DNA of 10,402 nucleotides from Deltaproteobacteria bacterium (GTDB lineage Bacteria; Desulfobacterota; JADFXK01), in the NCBI GenBank assembly GCA_015233285.1, contig JADFYA010000101.1, positions 1 through 10,402 on the forward strand, read 5' to 3'. The position numbers and the translations under genes were made by a program. Shown piece by piece: positions 7,113 through 10,402 of the stretch. The notes beneath the pieces were generated by a model. That model saw only the letters and a list, made by a program, of their open reading frames with translations, did no database searches and was not told where the DNA came from. Position 1 is the first letter of the stretch. Each line of letters starts with the position of its first letter.

Positions 7113-7379
7113 TTACTCCGGTTCCGGCGAGTCGTCCTGGGCTGGTTCAAAAGGGACCGCCTTAAACCGGTCCTCACCTTGTTTAATCAAGAGTTCCACC
7201 TTGGTTTCGGCTTCATCGAGTTTTGAGGCGCAAAATCGGGACAGGCGAATTCCTTCCTCGAAGATATTCAATGCCTCTTCCAGGGGCAGGTCTCCGCCTT
7301 CCATCCGGTTGACGATGGTTTCCAACCGGCCCAAGGCTTTCTCAAAGGTCTGGTTTTCTGCTGCGGCACTTTTTTTCAT
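7113..7379 (-). CDS. xseB: Exodeoxyribonuclease VII small subunit
   Basis: Small subunit of exonuclease VII, which degrades single-stranded DNA from both ends to short oligonucleotides in the cytoplasm; several XseB copies assemble with XseA. At 88 residues it has the usual size. It shows the family pattern: TFEKALGRLETIVNRMEGGDLPLEEAL (about 11-37), then FEEGIRLSRFCASKLDEAETKVELL, predicted as two antiparallel helices. A charged tail ends in SPEPE. The ATG at 7379 has a strong ribosome site (GAGGA, 5-6 nt spacing). It follows xseA by 106 nt on the same strand, and the gap between them shows nothing besides this ribosome site. It is intact, unlike xseA as written. Confidence 0.96.
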   Translation of the reverse strand: MKKSAAAENQTFEKALGRLETIVNRMEGGDLPLEEALNIFEEGIRLSRFCASKLDEAETKVELLIKQGEDRFKAVPFEPAQDDSPEPE

Positions 7380-7485
7380 CAGGTTCCTCGGTTATCTGGG
7401 TCTTCCCTGGATTTTGGGGATGAAACGATTAGTTGGCGGTGCGGCAACGCGGCGTCATCAGATGGCCACCGCTACCTTAATCAAT

Positions 7486-8187
7486 TCATTCTGTTTTTTC
7501 TGGTTCCGGGGTCAATTTTTCCACTCTAACCTCGGCCGCTCCCCTGGCGAACATGATGTTCACGGCATCTCCAGGGGTGAGCATGGCCGCGTCTTTGACA
7601 ATGGCCAGGTCCGGCAAACGCCGGCTGAGGCTGTATCCCCGGGCCAGCACGGCCAGAGGGCTCAAGGCGTCCAGGCTTCCGGCCATCCGGCCCACTCGTT
7701 GGTTTAACCGGCTCAGGTAGGTCCTGGTCAAGCCATCCAGGTCTTTTCGCAACGTGGTCAAGCGCTCATTCTTTCGGCGAATGTCACCGAGCGGGGAAAG
7801 CAATCTCAGTTTGGCATAATTCCCGTTCACTTCCAGGCGGCCGGATTTGATCGAGGCAGTAGCCGACCGGATCAATCGCCCGGTTAAATCATCGAGTCTG
7901 AGACGCTGGTCAGCCAGACGCCGGCTGGGAGAAATAAGTCGGGCCGTGATGTGCCGCAGCTTTTCCCGCCCAAGGGAGACGGTTTGTTTTACCCGGTCGG
8001 ATAAGGTCAGTTCCAATTGCCGGACACCTGCTGATAAGTCTGACCGCCGGGGGACGATCATTTCCGCCGCGGCAGTGGGCGTGGCAGCTCGCACGTCGGC
8101 CACCAGGTCACAGATGGACAGGTCAATCTCATGCCCCACGGCCGAGACCACCGGGTGCTTCGACGCGGCCACGGCCCGGGCCACCAC
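7486..8187 (-). CDS. xseA: Exodeoxyribonuclease VII large subunit, C-terminal part (frameshifted gene)
   Basis: C-terminal part of XseA, in a different frame from the N-terminal part (8195-8857). The open frame extends upstream of the nominal ATG at 8187 and encodes the conserved [19 protein letters not shown] segment straight after the homopolymer. It then shows the XseA catalytic-domain signature [32 protein letters not shown] as a run of separate motifs ([25 protein letters not shown]). A long helical, coiled-coil-rich stretch follows, and the family C-terminal motif [15 protein letters not shown] closes it. It ends with TGA at 7486-7488. On its own it lacks the OB-fold DNA-binding domain. 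Because exonuclease VII is widely conserved and the break is in a homopolymer, the intact gene may exist in the organism. Confidence 0.9.
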   Translation of the reverse strand: MVARAVAASKHPVVSAVGHEIDLSICDLVADVRAATPTAAAEMIVPRRSDLSAGVRQLELTLSDRVKQTVSLGREKLRHITARLISPSRRLADQRLRLDDLTGRLIRSATASIKSGRLEVNGNYAKLRLLSPLGDIRRKNERLTTLRKDLDGLTRTYLSRLNQRVGRMAGSLDALSPLAVLARGYSLSRRLPDLAIVKDAAMLTPGDAVNIMFARGAAEVRVEKLTPEPEKTE

Positions 8188-8194
8188 TTCCTCA

Positions 8195-8857
8195 TTAAAC
8201 GCCCACAGGTCTTCTAATGATCCGCCCCCCCCTGGTCACCACAACCAGATCAACATCATCGAAGCGGTTAAGGTCCGTCAGGGCCACGGCGATGTCCTTG
8301 GCCGCCCCTTCCCCCTGGACTCTGACTGGATAGATCAACACCTCCAGCCCGGAGAACCGCTGGTTAAGGATTTTCAGGAAGTCCCTGACGGCCGCGCCTG
8401 TCGGGGAAGTGACCAGGGCGATCTTAGCCGGCAAGAAGGGTAGGGGCCGCTTTTTTCCTGGGTCAAATAATCCTTCCTCTTTTAACCGTTTTTTGAGCTG
8501 CTCAAAAGCCAGTTGCAGGCCGCCCAGGCCGGCAGGTTCCAAATACTCGAAAATGAGCTGGTAATCGCCTCTGGGCTGATACAGGCTCACCCGGCCGTGC
8601 CCGACTACCTTCAGCCCATCCTCTAATTTAAATTTGAGCAACCGGTTTTGGAATTTAAACATGACCCCGTGAATCTGGCTATGGGCGTCCTTTAGCGTAA
8701 AGTAGAGGTGCCCCGACGACGGCCGGCTGAGGTTGGACACTTCTCCCTCCACCCAGATGAATCCAAATTTGGCTTCCAGAAGGGTCTTAATCTCTTCGTT
8801 AAGTCTACTGACGGAGTAGATCCGTCGTTCCACTATTTGCGGCCAGACGTTTTCCAT
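8195..8857 (-). CDS. xseA: Exodeoxyribonuclease VII large subunit, N-terminal part (frameshifted gene)
   Basis: N-terminal part of XseA, the large subunit that binds and cuts single-stranded DNA. From ATG 8857 it carries the N-terminal OB-fold ([17 protein letters not shown], then [14 protein letters not shown] and [11 protein letters not shown]) and the start of the catalytic domain ([26 protein letters not shown]). It reaches [10 protein letters not shown] just before the break and then adds a short out-of-frame tail to the stop at 8195. I chose ATG 8857 because XseA proteins start only a few residues before the YSVSRLN motif. The frame stays open upstream to a TTG at 9076, but that 73-residue extension has no family resemblance that I recognise. 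No strong ribosome site is seen before either start. Joined with 7486-8187 the protein is about 456 residues, a normal XseA length. Confidence 0.9.
   Translation of the reverse strand: MENVWPQIVERRIYSVSRLNEEIKTLLEAKFGFIWVEGEVSNLSRPSSGHLYFTLKDAHSQIHGVMFKFQNRLLKFKLEDGLKVVGHGRVSLYQPRGDYQLIFEYLEPAGLGGLQLAFEQLKKRLKEEGLFDPGKKRPLPFLPAKIALVTSPTGAAVRDFLKILNQRFSGLEVLIYPVRVQGEGAAKDIAVALTDLNRFDDVDLVVVTRGGRIIRRPVGV
8225..8232 (-). other. G8 (C8 on the plus strand) frameshift site in xseA
   Basis: On the minus strand the codons ACC AGG GGG GGG CGG lose the family sequence. With seven Gs they read ACC AGG GGG GGC GGA TCA, encoding the conserved RGGGS followed by LEDLW. One surplus base in the run fully explains the split. 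Confidence 0.85.
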
Positions 8858-9216
8858 AATGGCAGTCCAAGGCAGGTAGATGGCTTCTTGATTCATCCGG
8901 TTGAGCAATATAGCGCCGCGCCGAAGGTCATCCCGGACCTCTTCAAGTTTGATTATCCCGGCGATTTGTTTGACATCGCTACCACATTTTGACCCTTCGG
9001 ACAACCACAAAAGATGATTCCCATATGTCTGGCCTGATTTAGGGCCGTTGCGATGAATAGTTGCGGTGGATTTCAACGGCAGGTTATGGTTTTGGTCGTT
9101 GGCCTCCGGCCGCGGAATATTTATTGATTGAATCGGTGCCTTAAATTAGTTATAGTTAAGAGCGGATGCCTTTGGGTTAAACAGATTGATCTGATCCTGT
9201 AAAACAGAGGCTAACG
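8858..9216. other. Region between divergent xseA and the hicB-like gene
   Basis: If xseA starts at 8857, this 359-nt stretch has no recognised gene. Its left part (8858-9076) is an open minus-strand extension of the xseA frame with no family match. Its right part (9077-9216) is AT-richer and holds a plausible plus-strand promoter at 9128-9156 and the ribosome site of the hicB-like gene at 9207-9210. I saw no terminator or RNA gene. Confidence 0.4.
9128..9156 (+). promoter_or_regulatory. Putative sigma70-type promoter for the hicB-like gene
   Basis: TTGAAT (9128-9133), a 17-nt spacer, then TATAGT (9151-9156). The -10 matches 5 of 6 consensus positions. It lies 60 nt before the start codon at 9217. 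Assigned by eye. Confidence 0.4.
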
Positions 9217-9390
9217 ATGAAACTCACCACTGTGTTTCAAAAGGTTCCCGAAGGTTACATTGGTTTTGTGGAAGAACTGCCCGGCGCTAATACCCAAGGT
9301 GACACGCTGGAAGAAACGAAAAGGAATCTGATGGAAGCAATTTCAATGGTGCTGGATGTCAACCGATCACTCCCAGCAGGCAACCAATGA
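9217..9390 (+). CDS. HicB-like (UPF0150) small protein, solo antitoxin candidate
   Basis: A 57-residue protein starting at ATG 9217 with GAGG at 9207-9210 (6-nt spacing). The pattern GYIGFVEELPG at 13-23, then QGDTLEETKRNLMEAI at 27-42, is the partially degraded RNase-H-like HicB fold. HicB proteins normally neutralise and co-repress with a HicA mRNA-interferase. No HicA-like gene lies on either side, and this protein has no room for the C-terminal DNA-binding domain of longer HicB antitoxins. Its stop overlaps the start of the GxxExxY gene by 4 nt (ATGA), so the two are probably translationally coupled. It could be an orphan antitoxin, a degenerate HicAB remnant, or a partner of the downstream protein. 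Confidence 0.75.
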   Translation: MKLTTVFQKVPEGYIGFVEELPGANTQGDTLEETKRNLMEAISMVLDVNRSLPAGNQ

Positions 9391-9818
9391 TGAATCCGCA
9401 GATTTCGCAGATTAACGCAGATAGAAAAGACCCACAGACACACGCTATCATCGGGGCGGCGATGGAGGTTCATCGACAGTTGGGCCCTGGATTTCTGGAG
9501 GCGGTCTATCAGGAATCGCTGGCTATGGAATTTGCTGCCCGCTCCATCCCTTTTTCGCGCGAAGTGGGATTGCCGGTTTTTTATAAGGGGCAGCAGCTAA
9601 TATGCTCATACAAGGCGGATTTTGTTTGTTATGAGAATGTAATCGTTGAGCTAAAAGCGCTTCACGCCACTACCGGCGTTGAGGAGGCGCAGTTATTGAA
9701 CTACCTCAAAGCGACGCGCTTACAACGCGGACTTTTGCTGAAATTTGGCCGACCAAGTCTTGAGTTTAAACGCTTTGTATTTTCTAATCTGCGCGAATCT
9801 GCGCAATCTGTGGATTGA
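9387..9818 (+). CDS. GxxExxY family protein (PD-(D/E)XK nuclease-like), inverted-repeat-bounded
   Basis: A 143-residue member of the GxxExxY family (PDDEXK_3-like), of unknown biological function. The name motif is GFLEAVY (Gly35, Glu38, Tyr41). A nuclease-like core is visible: Asp78 in YKADFV, Glu88 and Lys90 in IVELKA, and a following Gln102 in EAQLLNYLKAT, matching a D-ExK arrangement with the Q of motif IV. The first ~14 residues (PQISQINADRK) and the last ~12 (NLRESAQSVD) are encoded by the two arms of a long terminal inverted repeat, so the conserved protein is really residues 15-131. Translation may start at either of two adjacent ATGs (9387 or 9390). It overlaps hicB-like by 4 nt. No ribosome site other than coupling is seen. 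Confidence 0.88.
   Translation: MMNPQISQINADRKDPQTHAIIGAAMEVHRQLGPGFLEAVYQESLAMEFAARSIPFSREVGLPVFYKGQQLICSYKADFVCYENVIVELKALHATTGVEEAQLLNYLKATRLQRGLLLKFGRPSLEFKRFVFSNLRESAQSVD
9393..9427 (+). repeat. Left arm of the terminal inverted repeat of the GxxExxY cassette
   Basis: Begins with AATCC three bases after the hicB-like stop codon, carries three copies of CGCAGAT at 9397, 9406 and 9416, and ends in AGAAA. It matches the reverse complement of 9781-9816 at 31 of 35 positions with a single 1-nt gap. Confidence 0.85.
9781..9816 (-). repeat. Right arm of the terminal inverted repeat of the GxxExxY cassette
   Basis: Contains ATCTGCG at 9787 and 9797 and ATCTGTG at 9806. The unit spacing (10 then 9) mirrors the left arm (9 then 10). 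It ends with GGATT, whose final T is the first base of the GxxExxY stop codon, so the repeat pair and the gene have the same limits. Confidence 0.85.
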
Positions 9819-9882
9819 ACATCCCCACCGGGGAACTGTGTGACTTCGGGGCCGCCGAGGATAGTCGAGAACGATTAATTCA

Positions 9883-9911
9883 TTGAACTCGCCGCCCAAA
9901 TCATTTATACT
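9883..9911 (+). promoter_or_regulatory. Putative sigma70-type promoter for the tautomerase gene
   Basis: TTGAAC (9883-9888), a 17-nt spacer, then TATACT (9906-9911; 5 of 6 to consensus). It would give a leader of about 105 nt before ATG 10025 and allow transcription separate from the upstream cassette. Assigned by eye. Confidence 0.45.
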
Positions 9912-10024
9912 TTAAGGTCGCGGAGCTTTGCGGGTTTACCTCTATGGTCAACTTTTCTTGAAATCCCTTGATCAATCAGGTTCGATAGCTGCCTCTGGAT
10001 CATGAACCCTGAGCGGGAGTAACC

Positions 10025-10402
10025 ATGCCGTTGGTAAAAGTCAGCATTTTGCGGGGTAGATCACTCGCTGAGAAAAAAGCCGTACTGGAAGCCGTTCACT
10101 CTGCCCTGGTCGATGCCTTTAAAATTCCTGAAATGGACCGTAATCAAAGATTGCTCGAATATGACCCCGATAGTTTCGAGATTCCTCCAGGGAAATCTGA
10201 TAACTACGTATTGGTGGAACTAACGGTGTTTCCAGGACGGTCTAAAGAGGCTAAGCGGCGGCTTTATCAATTTATCGTAAGAAACTTGGTCGGCCTGGAT
10301 ATTGATCCAAACGATGTCTTTATCGTGCTGTACGAACCGCCCTTGGAGAACTGGGGCATCCGGGGCGGGATTCCGGCCACGGAAATAGACTTTGGGTTCA
10401 AC
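10025..10402 (+). CDS. Tautomerase-superfamily protein (4-oxalocrotonate tautomerase-like), 3' end beyond the window
   Basis: A member of the 4-oxalocrotonate tautomerase / MIF-like superfamily, whose members use the N-terminal proline exposed by Met removal as catalytic base for keto-enol isomerisation or dehalogenation-type reactions. The substrate is not predictable from this sequence. It starts MPLVKVSIL with Pro2 in place. A single longer chain of at least 126 residues contains EIPPGKSDNYVLVEL and the C-terminal PPLENWGIRGGIPATEIDFGF, typical of the ~130-residue tautomerase-family subgroup, so only a few residues should be missing at the right edge. The ribosome site GGGAG (10015-10019) sits 5 nt before the ATG. 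No functional link to the HicB/GxxExxY pair is evident. Confidence 0.9.
   Translation, partial: MPLVKVSILRGRSLAEKKAVLEAVHSALVDAFKIPEMDRNQRLLEYDPDSFEIPPGKSDNYVLVELTVFPGRSKEAKRRLYQFIVRNLVGLDIDPNDVFIVLYEPPLENWGIRGGIPATEIDFGFN

Noticed and set aside
7201..7707. Plus-strand 168-codon frame
   Set aside because: Antisense to xseB and the xseA 3' end; its translation is low-complexity Arg/Ser/Gly/His-rich, typical of a shadow frame.
7847..8443. Plus-strand 198-codon frame
   Set aside because: Antisense to xseA; Arg/Ser/Thr-rich shadow whose opposite strand carries clear XseA motifs.
9397..9422. CRISPR-like short repeats (CGCAGAT at 9-10 nt intervals)
   Set aside because: Units are 7 nt with 2-3 nt between them, far too short for repeat-spacer architecture; they form an arm of an inverted repeat.
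9823..9833. CCCC-acc-GGGG as a terminator after the GxxExxY gene
   Set aside because: The stem is only 4-5 bp and no T-tract follows.

Overview
The window looks like a chromosomal segment of a Gram-negative bacterium, roughly 50-55 % GC by eye. It mixes housekeeping genes (ksgA, xseA, xseB) with accessory ones. The KsgA and XseA/XseB proteins and the large membrane-bound class III cyclase would fit a deltaproteobacterium (Desulfobacterota). That placement is a low-confidence inference, since no taxonomic marker such as rRNA is present.

Layout from left to right. (1) 1-1365, minus strand: a six-helix membrane protein with HAMP and class III nucleotide cyclase domains, cut by the left edge. 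(2) 1366-1769: a gap without a convincing gene. (3) 1770-5274, minus strand: ietA (AAA+ ATPase) followed by ietS (subtilisin-like S8 peptidase). This is the two-gene IetAS (Gao_Iet) anti-phage / toxin-antitoxin-like module. ietS carries a frameshift that separates the catalytic Asp from the catalytic His, Asn and Ser. (4) 5350-6204, minus strand: ksgA (rsmA), immediately upstream of ietA on the same strand. (5) 6205-6515: a divergent intergenic region with inverted repeats and a possible promoter. (6) 6516-7089, plus strand: an isochorismatase-family cysteine hydrolase, frameshifted at a C7 run. (7) 7113-8857, minus strand: xseA and xseB, the two subunits of exonuclease VII; xseA is frameshifted at a G8/C8 run. 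(8) 9217-9390, plus strand: a short HicB-like protein, overlapped by 4 nt by a GxxExxY PD-(D/E)XK-like gene (9387-9818). Both ends of that second gene are built from a long imperfect terminal inverted repeat. (9) 10025-10402, plus strand: a tautomerase-superfamily protein cut by the right edge.

The main accessory content is the IetAS module, which is a known system and here probably inactive as written, and the HicB/GxxExxY pair, whose second gene behaves like an inverted-repeat-bounded cassette. Three genes carry single frame changes. Two of these are exactly one base too many in C/G homopolymers, which is what sequencing or assembly error would produce, although homopolymer phase variation cannot be excluded. 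The third (ietS) is not in a homopolymer and is more likely a genuine mutation. I saw no CRISPR array, tRNA, rRNA, transposase or integrase.
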